A stretch of 64,000 nt of DNA from Mediterraneibacter glycyrrhizinilyticus (GCF_015560805.1 NZ_JADMSO010000003.1:248001-312000); one strand, 5' to 3'; counted from the first letter of the stretch, positions 36,893 through 45,148 are shown. Numbers and translations: made by a program. Notes: generated by a model not told the origin, from the letters alone.

Positions 36893-38248
36893 ATGAAACA
36901 GGGAAATATATTCGGAGATAAGATATTTTACGGAAAATTATGGAAATTAACGGTTCCGATCGCAGTGCAGAGCCTGATGCTTGCTTCGGTCGCTGCGGCG
37001 GACGCAATCATGCTCGGACGTGTGGAACAAAATGCGATGGCGGCGGTTTCGTTGGCGACACAGATCCAGTTTATCCAAAATATGGTTCTGGGAGCGATCG
37101 TGGCAGGTCTGGTGATATTGGGAGCGCAGTATTGGGGAAAAGGGGATAAGAAAACGATCAATGATCTTTTCTGTATGAGCATCCGTCTTGCAGGCGTGAC
37201 AAGCATCCTGTTTTTTATCGGATGTATCTTTTTTCCACGCTGGCTGATGCTGATCTTTACCAATGAAGAAGTGCTGATCGAGATCGGGATCCGCTATTTG
37301 AAAGTGGCGGGATGGTCCTATCTGCTGACCGGGATTTCCCAATGTTATCTGGCGATCATGAAAGTCAGCGACCACGCGGCGCAGACCGCAAAGATCAGTA
37401 TCGGCGCAGTGTTGATCAATATCGTATTAAATGCGGTTTTTATCTTTGGATTTTTCGGACTTCCGGCGATGGGCGTGCAGGGGGCGGCGCTTGCGACTTT
37501 GATTTCCCGGATCATCGAGCTTGGATGGGCGGTGACCGTGTCGCATCAGGAGGGATATATCCGTCCTGACTGGAGCCGGCTGTTTCATCGGGACGCCCTG
37601 CTTGCAAAAGATTTCCGGAAATGTATGCTGCCGATCTTAGGCGCATCGCTTGCTTGGGGGATCGGATTTACGTCTTATTCCGCGTTCATGGGGCATCTCG
37701 GAACGGATGCGACGGCAGCTAATTCGGTGGCGGCTGTCGTGCGAGACCTTGTATGTTGTCTGTGCAACGGTCTTGCCAGCGGCGGTGGGATCCTCGTCGG
37801 AAACGAGCTGGGAGCCGGTGATCTGAAAACCGGAAAATTGTATGGTGACCGTCTGCTTGTTCTGGCATTTCTGACAGGGATCGTATCGGCAGCAGTGATG
37901 CTGCTTATGACGCCGCTGATCATGATGTTTGTGAAACTGACGGATGGGGCACAGGATTATCTGCTTGGAATGATGCTGATCATGTCGTTCTACATGATCG
38001 GACGGGCGGTCAATACGATCGTCATCAACGGGATTTTCGCGGCAGGCGGCGATACGATGTTTGATATGTACAGCCTGATGGTCGTGATGTGGGGTATTGC
38101 CATTCCGCTGGCGGCAGCGGGCACGTTCTTTTTGGACTGGCCGGTGCTTGTCGTCTATGCGTGTACCTGTCTGGATGAAGTCGGCAAGATCCCGTGGGTA
38201 CTGATCCACTATCGTAAGAATAAGTGGGTAAAAGATCTGACAAGATAA
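36893..38248 (+). CDS. MATE family efflux transporter (first)
   Basis: The 451-residue membrane protein has about 12 hydrophobic segments and the MATE pattern WKLTVPIAVQSLMLASVAAADAIMLGRV near the N-terminus, repeated in the second half (MLPILGASLAWGIGFTSYSAFMGHLG). MATE proteins export cationic drugs or metabolites with Na+ or H+. It lies 36 bp after the Na/Pi gene, and no regulator is beside it, unlike the second MATE gene in the window. Substrate unknown. Confidence 0.92.
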   Translation: MKQGNIFGDKIFYGKLWKLTVPIAVQSLMLASVAAADAIMLGRVEQNAMAAVSLATQIQFIQNMVLGAIVAGLVILGAQYWGKGDKKTINDLFCMSIRLAGVTSILFFIGCIFFPRWLMLIFTNEEVLIEIGIRYLKVAGWSYLLTGISQCYLAIMKVSDHAAQTAKISIGAVLINIVLNAVFIFGFFGLPAMGVQGAALATLISRIIELGWAVTVSHQEGYIRPDWSRLFHRDALLAKDFRKCMLPILGASLAWGIGFTSYSAFMGHLGTDATAANSVAAVVRDLVCCLCNGLASGGGILVGNELGAGDLKTGKLYGDRLLVLAFLTGIVSAAVMLLMTPLIMMFVKLTDGAQDYLLGMMLIMSFYMIGRAVNTIVINGIFAAGGDTMFDMYSLMVVMWGIAIPLAAAGTFFLDWPVLVVYACTCLDEVGKIPWVLIHYRKNKWVKDLTR

Positions 38249-38256
38249 AAAAGGAC

Positions 38257-38285
38257 TTTACAGAGAAAAAGTCTTATGCTATACT
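38257..38285 (+). promoter_or_regulatory. Promoter for rpsO
   Basis: TTTACA, 17-base spacer and TATACT form a good vegetative promoter about 100 bp before rpsO, placed so that the transcript starts just before the folded leader at 38292. Confidence 0.75.
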
Positions 38286-38291
38286 ACTCGA

Positions 38292-38345
38292 GGTATGAAA
38301 AACCGGTGTTCGGTGAGCGGATAACTCCAACCGCCGCTTAATACC
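38292..38345 (+). promoter_or_regulatory. Candidate S15-binding three-way-junction leader of rpsO
   Basis: Three short stems nest correctly: GGTAT/ATACC closes the element, enclosing ACCG/CGGT and AGCGG/CCGCT. A three-helix junction mimicking the 16S rRNA site is the known form of S15 autoregulatory leaders in Gram-positive bacteria. Position between the rpsO promoter and the ribosome-binding site supports autogenous control by S15; sequence-level homology was not tested. Confidence 0.6.
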
Positions 38346-38382
38346 AGGCGTTTTTAGAAGAATTTCAAGGAGGAAATGAAAC

Positions 38383-38649
38383 ATGATCACAAAGGAACAG
38401 AAACAGGCAATCATCAACGAATACGGAAGATGTGAGGGAGATACAGGATCACCGGAAGTACAGGTGGCACTTCTCACAGCAAGAATCAACGATCTGACAG
38501 ATCACTTCAAGAGCAACCCGAAAGATCACCACTCCAGAAGAGGACTTCTGAAGATGGTAGGACAGAGACGTGGTCTTCTGGCATACCTGAAGAAAGTTGA
38601 TATCGAGAGATACCGTACACTGATCGAAAGACTTGGTCTGAGAAAATAA
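38383..38649 (+). CDS. rpsO: 30S ribosomal protein S15
   Basis: The 88-residue protein matches S15 throughout: [58 protein letters not shown] and [12 protein letters not shown]. It binds the 16S rRNA central-domain junction. AAGGAGG precedes the ATG. It has its own promoter, a structured leader and a terminator, and is followed by pnp, a common bacterial pairing. Confidence 0.98.
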   Translation: MITKEQKQAIINEYGRCEGDTGSPEVQVALLTARINDLTDHFKSNPKDHHSRRGLLKMVGQRRGLLAYLKKVDIERYRTLIERLGLRK

Positions 38650-38661
38650 TATCATGACGCG

Positions 38662-38693
38662 AACCTGCATGGCGGAAGCTGTGCAGGTTTTTT
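38662..38693 (+). terminator. Terminator after rpsO
   Basis: AACCTGCA pairs with TGCAGGTT and ends in a T-run, 12 bases after the rpsO stop. Confidence 0.85.
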
Positions 38694-38776
38694 GTATAGA
38701 TGACGATCAGACTGCCGGGAATTACCGAAAGAATGTTTCGCTGCCGGATTTCATGCCGGATTGTCGAAAGAACTCA

Positions 38777-38805
38777 TTGCGTTACCTATAAGGGTATGTT
38801 ATAAT
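38777..38805 (+). promoter_or_regulatory. Promoter for pnp
   Basis: TTGCGT, a 17-base spacer and perfect TATAAT place the transcription start a few bases before the structured pnp leader. Confidence 0.75.
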
Positions 38806-38820
38806 ATAAAAGACTGTGGA

Positions 38821-38898
38821 CAGGAGAATGTTCCCGAGACCACTGAAAAGAATATCAGCAGTAGTTGGTGGTTTTTTCAGTAGTTTCGGACGCTCCTG
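38821..38898 (+). promoter_or_regulatory. pnp leader with mutually exclusive folds, candidate attenuator
   Basis: CAGGAG (38821) pairs with CTCCTG (38893-38898), and CCGAGACCACTG (38834-38845) pairs with CAGTAGTTTCGG (38878-38889) at 11 of 12 positions, giving one long hairpin. The same ACCAC can instead pair with GTGGT (38868-38872), which is immediately followed by TTTTTT, a terminator-like fold. Choice between the two could set pnp expression. Autoregulation by PNPase through its leader is known in E. coli; a related role here is inference. Confidence 0.55.
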
Positions 38899-38935
38899 AC
38901 CGGCAAAATGTTTGGAAAATGATAAGGAGAACGCT

Positions 38936-41023
38936 ATGTTTAAAAAATTTGAGATGGAACTTGCAGGAAGAACCCTGCGGGTTGATGTAGACAGAGTTGC
39001 GAAACAGGCGAACGGTGCGGTTTTGATGCACTATGGTGATACGACCGTTCTGTGTACGGCAACAGCATCCGAGAAGCCGAGAGAGGGGATCGATTTCTTT
39101 CCTCTGAGCGTAGAGTATAATGAAAGATTATATTCTGTCGGCAAGATCCCGGGAGGATTTAACAAAAGAGAGGGAAAAGCATCTGAGAATGCGATCCTGA
39201 CCTGCCGTGTCATCGACCGTCCGATGCGTCCGTTGTTCCCGAAAGATTACCGGAATGACGTGACACTGGAAAATCTTGTCATGTCTGTTGATCAGGACTG
39301 CAGCCCAGAACTGACGGCGATGCTTGGCGCGGCAATCGCAACAAGTATTTCCGATATTCCGTTTGACGGACCGATCTCCACAACACAGGTAGGTCTTGTT
39401 GACGGAGAGTTCGTATTTAACCCTACGGCAGCACAGAAAGAAGTATCCGACCTTGCGCTGACGGTTGCGTCTACAAAAGAGAAAGTGATCATGATCGAGG
39501 CAGGAGCGAACGAAGTTCCGGAAGCTCAGATGATCGAGGCGATCTTTGCGGCACATGAGCTGAACCAGAAAGTGATCGCATTTATCGAGACGATCGTTGC
39601 AGAATGCGGAAAAGAAAAACATTCTTATGAGAGCTGCGCTGTTCCGGAAGAGTTGTTTGCGGCAATCCGTGAGATCGTGACTCCGGAAGAGATGGAAGAG
39701 GCTGTATTTACAGACGACAAACAGACGCGTGAAGAGAATATCCGTGTGATCACAGAGAAGCTGGAAGAAGCATTTGCAGAGAATGAAGAGTGGCTTTCCG
39801 TGCTTGGCGAAGCAGTATATCAGTATCAGAAGAAGACAGTCAGAAAGATGATCTTAAAAGATCACAAACGTCCGGACGGACGTGCGATCGATCAGATCCG
39901 TCCGCTCGCGGCAGAGATCGACCTGATTCCGCGTGTACATGGATCGGCGATGTTCACAAGAGGACAGACACAGATTTGTACCGTGACAACACTGGCTCCG
40001 CTTTCCGAAGCACAGAGACTGGATGGATTGGACGAGGCGGAGACTTCCAAGAGATATATGCATCACTACAATTTCCCGTCCTACTCCGTGGGAGAGACGA
40101 GACCGTCCAGAGGTCCGGGAAGACGTGAGATCGGACACGGAGCGTTGGCAGAACGTGCCCTGCTTCCGGTACTTCCGAGCGAATCCGAGTTCCCGTATGC
40201 GATCCGTACCGTATCCGAGACATTTGAATCCAACGGATCCACTTCTCAGGCAAGTGTCTGCGCATCCAGTATGTCACTGATGTCCGCAGGTGTGCCGATC
40301 AAGTCCGCAGTTGCCGGAATTTCCGCAGGACTTGTGACAGGAGATACCGATGATGATTATCTTGTATTGACTGATATTCAGGGATTGGAAGATTTCTTTG
40401 GAGATATGGACTTTAAAGTGGCAGGTACACACAAAGGAATCACGGCGATCCAGATGGATATTAAGATCCACGGATTGACAAGACCGATCATTGAAGAGGC
40501 GATCGCTGCAACGAAAAAAGCGAGAACCTATATTCTCGATGAAGTGATGAACAAAGCGATCGCAGAACCGAGAACAGAAGTCGGAGAGTATGCGCCGAAG
40601 ATCATCCAGATGCAGATCGATCCGCAGAAGATCGGTGATGTCGTTGGTCAGAGAGGAAAGACCATCAATGCGATCATCGAACAGACCGGCGTGAAGATCG
40701 ACATCGAGGACGACGGAGCAGTATCGATCTGCGGAACTGAGAAAGAGAGCATGGAAAAAGCTGCCAAACTGATCACAACGATCGTGACAGATTTTGAGGC
40801 TGGTCAGGTATTCGAGGGAAAAGTGATCAGCATCAAAGAATTTGGTGCATTCGTTGAGTTTGCTCCGGGAAAAGAGGGAATGGTGCATATTTCCAAGATC
40901 TCTAAAGAAAGAGTGAACAAGGTGGAAGACGTTCTGAAGCTCGGGGATGTTGTGAAAGTTGTATGTCTCGGAAAAGACAAGATGGGAAGATTCAGCTTCA
41001 GCATGAGAGATGTGGCTGAATAA
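38936..41023 (+). CDS. pnp: Polyribonucleotide nucleotidyltransferase (PNPase)
   Basis: The 695-residue protein has two RNase PH domains (FEMELAGRTLRVDVDRVAKQANGAV and the second with PDGRAIDQIRPL, FTRGQTQ), GDTDDDYLVLTDIQGLEDFFGDMDFKVAGT of the catalytic core, a KH domain (IGDVVGQRGKTINAI) and an S1 domain (GKVISIKEFGAFVEFAPGKEGMVHIS). It degrades RNA phosphorolytically from the 3' end. The ATG at 38936 is behind AAGGAG; an in-frame ATG at 38912 lies before that site. Confidence 0.97.
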   Translation: MFKKFEMELAGRTLRVDVDRVAKQANGAVLMHYGDTTVLCTATASEKPREGIDFFPLSVEYNERLYSVGKIPGGFNKREGKASENAILTCRVIDRPMRPLFPKDYRNDVTLENLVMSVDQDCSPELTAMLGAAIATSISDIPFDGPISTTQVGLVDGEFVFNPTAAQKEVSDLALTVASTKEKVIMIEAGANEVPEAQMIEAIFAAHELNQKVIAFIETIVAECGKEKHSYESCAVPEELFAAIREIVTPEEMEEAVFTDDKQTREENIRVITEKLEEAFAENEEWLSVLGEAVYQYQKKTVRKMILKDHKRPDGRAIDQIRPLAAEIDLIPRVHGSAMFTRGQTQICTVTTLAPLSEAQRLDGLDEAETSKRYMHHYNFPSYSVGETRPSRGPGRREIGHGALAERALLPVLPSESEFPYAIRTVSETFESNGSTSQASVCASSMSLMSAGVPIKSAVAGISAGLVTGDTDDDYLVLTDIQGLEDFFGDMDFKVAGTHKGITAIQMDIKIHGLTRPIIEEAIAATKKARTYILDEVMNKAIAEPRTEVGEYAPKIIQMQIDPQKIGDVVGQRGKTINAIIEQTGVKIDIEDDGAVSICGTEKESMEKAAKLITTIVTDFEAGQVFEGKVISIKEFGAFVEFAPGKEGMVHISKISKERVNKVEDVLKLGDVVKVVCLGKDKMGRFSFSMRDVAE

Positions 41024-41034
41024 TAAATCATAAT

Positions 41035-41087
41035 AAAAAGACTCAGTACAGAAAGAATGTGAAGATTTCTGTGCCGGGTCTTTTTTT
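41035..41087 (+). terminator. Terminator after pnp
   Basis: AAAAAGAC-type left arm (41035-41054) pairs with 41066-41087 over about 15 bp with two wobble pairs and ends in T7. Confidence 0.85.
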
Positions 41088-41153
41088 ATGAAAAAAGATA
41101 CTTTTCATTAAAAATAGCGTTTGAAAAAGAATGACTACATAATTTTCTAATGA

Positions 41154-41159
41154 TATAAT
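41154..41159 (+). promoter_or_regulatory. Possible -10 element at the start of the accessory island
   Basis: TATAAT with a weak upstream TGACTA (16-base gap) lies 56 bp before the first small gene of the AT-rich island. It could drive the array; confidence is limited by AT-rich background. Confidence 0.35.
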
Positions 41160-41214
41160 CTTTAGTAAAGATAGCGATTTTGTTCAATTAGAAATTTCAA
41201 AGGAGGGATTTACA

Positions 41215-41358
41215 ATGAAAAAAATTGGATTAGGTATCGCAATACTACTCTTTGCTATCGTAATTTCTCTTTGTTCATCAGGAATAGAGCTACTCTCTAT
41301 TGGGATTGGAATTGTAGGATTGATTTTTTCAATCATAGGATTTATGGAATGTAAGTAA
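41215..41358 (+). CDS. Small two-segment membrane protein, unknown
   Basis: This 47-residue reading frame has a perfect AAAGGAGG ribosome-binding site and two hydrophobic stretches (IGLGIAILLFAIVISLC and LLSIGIGIVGLIFSIIGFM) joined by a short SSGIE turn, ending MECK. It is too short for routine gene finders. Its first codons resemble the start of the broken gene at 46972. It is the first gene of the accessory island and is followed six bases later by the recurrent intergenic element. Function unknown. Confidence 0.65.
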   Translation: MKKIGLGIAILLFAIVISLCSSGIELLSIGIGIVGLIFSIIGFMECK

Positions 41359-41364
41359 AATAAA

Positions 41365-41394
41365 TTCCAGTTCATTTAGTTGAGAATAAAATAG
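41365..41394 (+). repeat. Recurrent intergenic element, copy A
   Basis: TTCCAGTTCATTTAGT followed by TGAGAATAAAATAG. Starts six bases after the preceding stop codon; similarity to copy B continues through the next gene's ribosome-binding region. Confidence 0.7.
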
Positions 41395-41424
41395 AAAAAC
41401 AGGAAGTTGTGGAGGATAACTATT

Positions 41425-42027
41425 GTGGATAAAGCAATTATTTATATACATGGAAAAGGTGGAAATGCTGAAGAAGCTATTCATTACAAATCGCTCTTTA
41501 GTGATTGTGATGTGATTGGTCTTGACTATACTGCACAGTTTCCGTGGGAAGCAAAAGAAGAATTTTCATTATTTTTTAATTCGATATGTAGAAACTACAG
41601 GTCTGTTGAAATAATCGCTAATAGCATTGGAGCGTATTTTGCTATCAATGCCTTATCAAATCAGCAAATAGAGAAAGCATATTTTATTTCGCCTGTTGTA
41701 GATATGGAAAGGCTTATTGCTGATATGATGATTTGGGCAAATGTTACAGAAGATGAACTCAAAGAGAAAAAAGAAATTCAGACAACTTTTGGAGAGACCA
41801 TTTCATGGGATTATCTTTGCTATGTAAGAGAAAATCCTATTATATGGAAAATCCCAACGCACATTTTGTATGGTGAAAAAGATAATCTCATCCCCTATGG
41901 AACGATATTGGAATTTGTACAAAGAACTACTTCAACACTTTCTATCATGAAAAATGGAGAGCATTGGTTTCATACGGAAGAACAAATGAAATTTCTTGAT
42001 GAGTGGATAATCAAATCTGCCAAATAA
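41425..42027 (+). CDS. Alpha/beta hydrolase
   Basis: The 200-residue protein has the alpha/beta-hydrolase layout: IIYIHGKGGNAEEA near the N-terminus (oxyanion-hole region), a nucleophile elbow ANSIGAY with Ser, YGEKDNLIP carrying the acid Asp, and NGEHWFHT with the catalytic His. No signal peptide, so cytoplasmic. Substrate cannot be inferred. The GTG at 41425 is preferred, eight bases after GGAGGA; an in-frame TTG at 41407 lies upstream of that site. AT-rich composition matches the island rather than the flanking core genes. Confidence 0.82.
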   Translation: MDKAIIYIHGKGGNAEEAIHYKSLFSDCDVIGLDYTAQFPWEAKEEFSLFFNSICRNYRSVEIIANSIGAYFAINALSNQQIEKAYFISPVVDMERLIADMMIWANVTEDELKEKKEIQTTFGETISWDYLCYVRENPIIWKIPTHILYGEKDNLIPYGTILEFVQRTTSTLSIMKNGEHWFHTEEQMKFLDEWIIKSAK

Positions 42028-42029
42028 AA

Positions 42030-42058
42030 TTCAATTCGTTTAGTTGAGAATAAAATAG
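42030..42058 (+). repeat. Recurrent intergenic element, copy B
   Basis: TTCAATTCGTTTAGTTG followed by AGAATAAAATAG, two bases after the hydrolase stop codon; nearly identical to copies A and C. Confidence 0.7.
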
Positions 42059-42083
42059 AAAAATTAGAAGTTGAGAGGCAAAT

Positions 42084-42536
42084 ATGAAAGAATATACTTA
42101 TGTTACTTTAAGACAAAAACCCGAATTAAAAGAAGAAGCAGCCACATGGTTTCATGATAAATGGGAAGTGCCACGAGAAGCCTATCTTGAATGTATGGAA
42201 GCCTATCTTAATCATGAAACAGAATATGGTTGGTATCTTTGCTTAGATAAAGAACGGATTGTAGGTGGTCTTGGAGTAATCGAAAATGATTTTCATGACA
42301 GGAAAGACCTTACGCCAAATGTATGTGCGGTATATACAGACAAGGAATATCGTTGTCAAGGAATTGCAGGACAATTACTTCATATTGTTGTGAAAGATAT
42401 GAAGTCCAAAGGAATTACTCCTATCTATTTGATTACAGACCACACAAGTTTTTATGAAAGATATGGTTGGGAATTTTTGTGTATGGTTCAAGGGGACAAT
42501 GAGCCTGATATGACAAGAATGTATATCCATAGATAA
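42084..42536 (+). CDS. GNAT family N-acetyltransferase (first)
   Basis: This 150-residue protein fits the GNAT fold. A VGGLGVIENDFHDR strand precedes NVCAVYTDKEYRCQGIAGQLLHIVVKDMKSKG, where the acetyl-CoA-binding pattern (RxxGxxG/A) is RCQGIAG, followed by LITDHTSFYERYGWEFL. The acceptor is unknown; small-molecule or antibiotic acetylation is typical of accessory GNATs. GAGAGG precedes the ATG. Confidence 0.88.
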   Translation: MKEYTYVTLRQKPELKEEAATWFHDKWEVPREAYLECMEAYLNHETEYGWYLCLDKERIVGGLGVIENDFHDRKDLTPNVCAVYTDKEYRCQGIAGQLLHIVVKDMKSKGITPIYLITDHTSFYERYGWEFLCMVQGDNEPDMTRMYIHR

Positions 42537-42538
42537 AA

Positions 42539-42568
42539 TTCCAGTTTGTTTAGTCGAGAATAAAATAG
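42539..42568 (+). repeat. Recurrent intergenic element, copy C
   Basis: TTCCAGTTTGTTTAGTC followed by GAGAATAAAATAG, two bases after the acetyltransferase stop. Confidence 0.7.
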
Positions 42569-42589
42569 GAAGTTATTGAGTTGAAAGAT

Positions 42590-42607
42590 GGAGGGGATTT
42601 AATGTAA
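42590..42607 (+). pseudogene. Ribosome-binding site followed by ATG-TAA, possible emptied or decayed gene slot
   Basis: GGAGGGG is followed after five bases by ATG and directly by TAA. The next 95 bases hold no reading frame until the second acetyltransferase. It is either the relic of a gene start downstream of copy C or a minimal start-stop element. Confidence 0.35.
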
Positions 42608-42702
42608 GAAATAAAGATGTGTTTTTTGAAGAATTAAAGATGTGTAGGATGAAACGATAGCAGTTTAGCATCCCTATTTGTAGAATTTGAGGAGTGAAAG
42701 TA

Positions 42703-43149
42703 ATGATAATTCAGCTTGGAACCGAACAGGATATTGATCATTGGATGAACCTTGTAGAAAAAGTGAGGGATTCATTTCCGGGGCTTGAGACGGAGGAAGC
42801 CTTGAATGAACATAGAAATATTGTTTTGGACTTTATGAACAGAAATTCTGCAATTTGTGCAAAAGAAAAAGGAAAAATAGTCGGCATTCTATTATTCTCA
42901 AATGAAAACAGTGAGTTATGTTTTTTGGCAGTTGCGGCTGAATACCGCAGACGGCATATTGCTGAAAAAATGTTGTCTTATATGTTCACGAAACTGGATT
43001 CCTCAAAAGACATATTTGTTACGACTTATCGTGACGGTGTGCCGGAAGGAATTGCTGCGAGAGCATTCTATAAGCGTATGGGGTTTGTCGAGGGAAAGTT
43101 AACAGAAGAATTTGGAAGTCCCGTTCAGGAATTTGTGTTAAAGAGATAA
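42703..43149 (+). CDS. GNAT family N-acetyltransferase (second)
   Basis: The 148-residue GNAT protein has KIVGILLFSNENSELCFLAVAAEYRRRHIAEKMLSYMF, with the acetyl-CoA loop as RRRHIAE, and the C-terminal AFYKRMGFVEGKLTEEFG typical of the family. Acceptor unknown. The ATG at 42703 lies nine bases after GAGGAG; a GTG three codons earlier overlaps it. GC content is higher than that of the first acetyltransferase, suggesting a different origin. Confidence 0.87.
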   Translation: MIIQLGTEQDIDHWMNLVEKVRDSFPGLETEEALNEHRNIVLDFMNRNSAICAKEKGKIVGILLFSNENSELCFLAVAAEYRRRHIAEKMLSYMFTKLDSSKDIFVTTYRDGVPEGIAARAFYKRMGFVEGKLTEEFGSPVQEFVLKR

Positions 43150-43165
43150 GCGGGGAGGAAATAAT

Positions 43166-43696
43166 TTGAGAACATATCAGGATAAAGCGGAGCTAAAAAA
43201 TGAGATAGATAAAAGTTTTGAAAAGTATATTTCCGAATTTGATAATATTCCGGAATCTTTAAAAGATAAGAGAGTAATGGAAGTGGACAGAACTCCGGCA
43301 GAAAATCTTGCTTATCAAGTTGGATGGACAACGTTAGTTTTAAAATGGGAAGATGAGGAGAAGCATGGGATTGAAGTGAAAACACCGTCCGAAATGTTTA
43401 AATGGAATCAGCTGGGGGATTTATATCAATGGTTTACAGATACATATTCACATTTATCGTTAACGGAATTGAAAGATAGATTGAAAGAAAATATTACAGC
43501 GATCCATACAATGATCGATTCAATGAGCGAGCAAGAGTTGTTTCAGCCACATATGAGAAAGTGGGCGGATGATGCCACAAAAACAGCGGTGTGGGAAGTT
43601 TACAAGTTTATTCACATCAATACGGTCGCCCCTTTCGGAACTTTCAGAACAAAGATCAGAAAATGGAAAAAGATTGCATTGGTTTATTCCGATTGA
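43166..43696 (+). CDS. ClbS/DfsB family four-helix bundle protein
   Basis: The 176-residue protein matches the ClbS/DfsB family: YQDKAELKNEIDKSFEKYISEF, AYQVGWTTLVLKWE, TPSEMFKWNQLGDLYQWF and [27 protein letters not shown]. ClbS inactivates the genotoxin colibactin in its producers; most other members are of unknown role but are suspected to hydrolyse or bind reactive compounds. The start is TTG at 43166 with GGGGAGG upstream. A 30-codon duplicate of its 3' end occurs at 46857-46946. Confidence 0.86.
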   Translation: MRTYQDKAELKNEIDKSFEKYISEFDNIPESLKDKRVMEVDRTPAENLAYQVGWTTLVLKWEDEEKHGIEVKTPSEMFKWNQLGDLYQWFTDTYSHLSLTELKDRLKENITAIHTMIDSMSEQELFQPHMRKWADDATKTAVWEVYKFIHINTVAPFGTFRTKIRKWKKIALVYSD

Positions 43697-43711
43697 TAAA
43701 AAGAGGTTTTT

Positions 43712-44209
43712 ATGTTTCAAAAGGTAATCATAATCGGCTGTCCGGGTGCGGGAAAAAGTACATTCGCAAGAAGATTAAGTGATAAAACTCACTTACCTTT
43801 ATATTATCTTGATATGTTATGGCATAAGCCGGACAAAACAAATGTCGACAGAAATACGTTTGACGACAAATTAAAAGAAATAATTTCGGGAAGCGAATGG
43901 ATTATTGACGGCAACTATGGAAGAACACTTGAAATGCGCATTCAAGCATGTGAAACTATATTTTTACTGGATCTTCCGGTAGAGGAGTGTCTGGCTGGAG
44001 CAAAATCACGTATAGGTAAACAACGTGTAGATATGCCATGGATAGAAACAAAATTTGATGACGAATTTAGACAATGGATTCTTGATTTCCCCAAACATGA
44101 ATTGCCGATCGTATATGAATTGTTGGGAAAATATAAAAATCAAAAAAACATCTATGTCTTTCATTCAAGAGCGGAAATAGATGAGTATTTAGCAAAAACG
44201 TTTGGCTGA
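43712..44209 (+). CDS. P-loop kinase-like protein (DNA topology modulation/FlaR-like)
   Basis: This 165-residue protein begins KVIIIGCPGAGKSTFARRLS, a perfect Walker A, followed by LPLYYLDMLWHKPD and WIIDGNYGRTLEMR, the pattern of the adenylate-kinase-like family often named topology modulation protein FlaR. It is probably a small nucleotide or metabolite kinase; the topology name is historical. It lies 15 bp after the ClbS-like gene with GAGG upstream of the ATG. Confidence 0.85.
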   Translation: MFQKVIIIGCPGAGKSTFARRLSDKTHLPLYYLDMLWHKPDKTNVDRNTFDDKLKEIISGSEWIIDGNYGRTLEMRIQACETIFLLDLPVEECLAGAKSRIGKQRVDMPWIETKFDDEFRQWILDFPKHELPIVYELLGKYKNQKNIYVFHSRAEIDEYLAKTFG

Positions 44210-44371
44210 ATACTAGAGTCTGCCGGTATAAAAAGAGTTATAAGAACGAGAATAGACTGAGCAAAGCGAGAGATGCTTCTTGTCCGCAGGGCAAGAAGAT
44301 GAGGTCGGGATGGAAACAGAAAAATTGGAAGTTTTGAAAGAACAGTATTATTCATATTAAGAGGAGGCGAA
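44210..44371. other. Non-coding gap with one hairpin
   Basis: The only clear feature is a hairpin at 44276-44298 (CTTCTTG/CAAGAAG plus CC/GG). A 16-codon frame (44310-44360, METEKLEVLKEQYYSY) has no clear ribosome-binding site and may be a gene relic. A good AGAGGAGG just before 44372 serves the next gene. Confidence 0.4.
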
Positions 44372-45148
44372 ATGATGAATGGACAAATGTTTCAAATTGC
44401 ATCTATTGTAGCGACGAGCAAAAAAGCGTTGCAATTATCAGAACCAATTAGATTTTCTCAATTAGAATATGAGAATAAAATTGAATTTATCTTTTTACCT
44501 CAAAAGAAATTTTTAAGGACAGAAAAATATACCGCTTCTAATGTTTCATTGTGGTTTGAACAAATAAAGAAAAATGGGATACAGGATATAAAGTTGCTAT
44601 GTCCATATTCAGTAAAGGATAGACAATTTTTAGGATTTTCAAATACAACAGAAAGTTCCATTTTGTGTTTTTACAAAAGCGGAAAAGTAACATACTTTAC
44701 TGCTGATTGGCAATTTGACTCTATGCAAAAAAAATGGAATATTCTATATTCAGAGCATGAGTGGACTAATCCACCATCAAAAAAACCATATTTTGAGAAT
44801 AACATTAACTCATTTCGAGATGTATTATTATCGATTAAAGAATTGGCTAAAAAAATTGAGTGTGAAAATTTTGCTAATATTTTTACTTCTGCTATAAACC
44901 TTTTAGATGGCTGTAGCGAATATCCAGATGAAAAGTATGGTTTGAGTTTACCACCAATTCCACAGCAAAATCTTCAAATGTTCGAAGCTGCAAGTATTTC
45001 GGATGTTTTTGGAGCAATGGGTTCGTGGAATGATAGCCCAGCATATATGGCTCACAAAAAAGGGTTATCTGAAGAATACGAAACTCTATCTTCTGAGTTG
45101 TTAAAAAATGTAAGACTTGCTATTTTGTATGCCATAAATGAATGGTAA
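44372..45148 (+). CDS. Unknown protein of the accessory island
   Basis: I do not recognise this 258-residue protein. It has no signal peptide or membrane segment. Visible features are a mixed alpha/beta N-terminal half with many aromatic residues (YENKIEFIFLPQKKFLRTEKY, CFYKSGKVTYFTADWQFD), a helical region SFRDVLLSIKELAKKIECENFANIFTSAINLL, and a C-terminal helix ending LAILYAINEW. It is very AT-rich. AGAGGAGG precedes the ATG. It is plausibly a soluble cytoplasmic protein; a role in immunity or phage defence cannot be claimed from sequence. Confidence 0.7.
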   Translation: MMNGQMFQIASIVATSKKALQLSEPIRFSQLEYENKIEFIFLPQKKFLRTEKYTASNVSLWFEQIKKNGIQDIKLLCPYSVKDRQFLGFSNTTESSILCFYKSGKVTYFTADWQFDSMQKKWNILYSEHEWTNPPSKKPYFENNINSFRDVLLSIKELAKKIECENFANIFTSAINLLDGCSEYPDEKYGLSLPPIPQQNLQMFEAASISDVFGAMGSWNDSPAYMAHKKGLSEEYETLSSELLKNVRLAILYAINEW

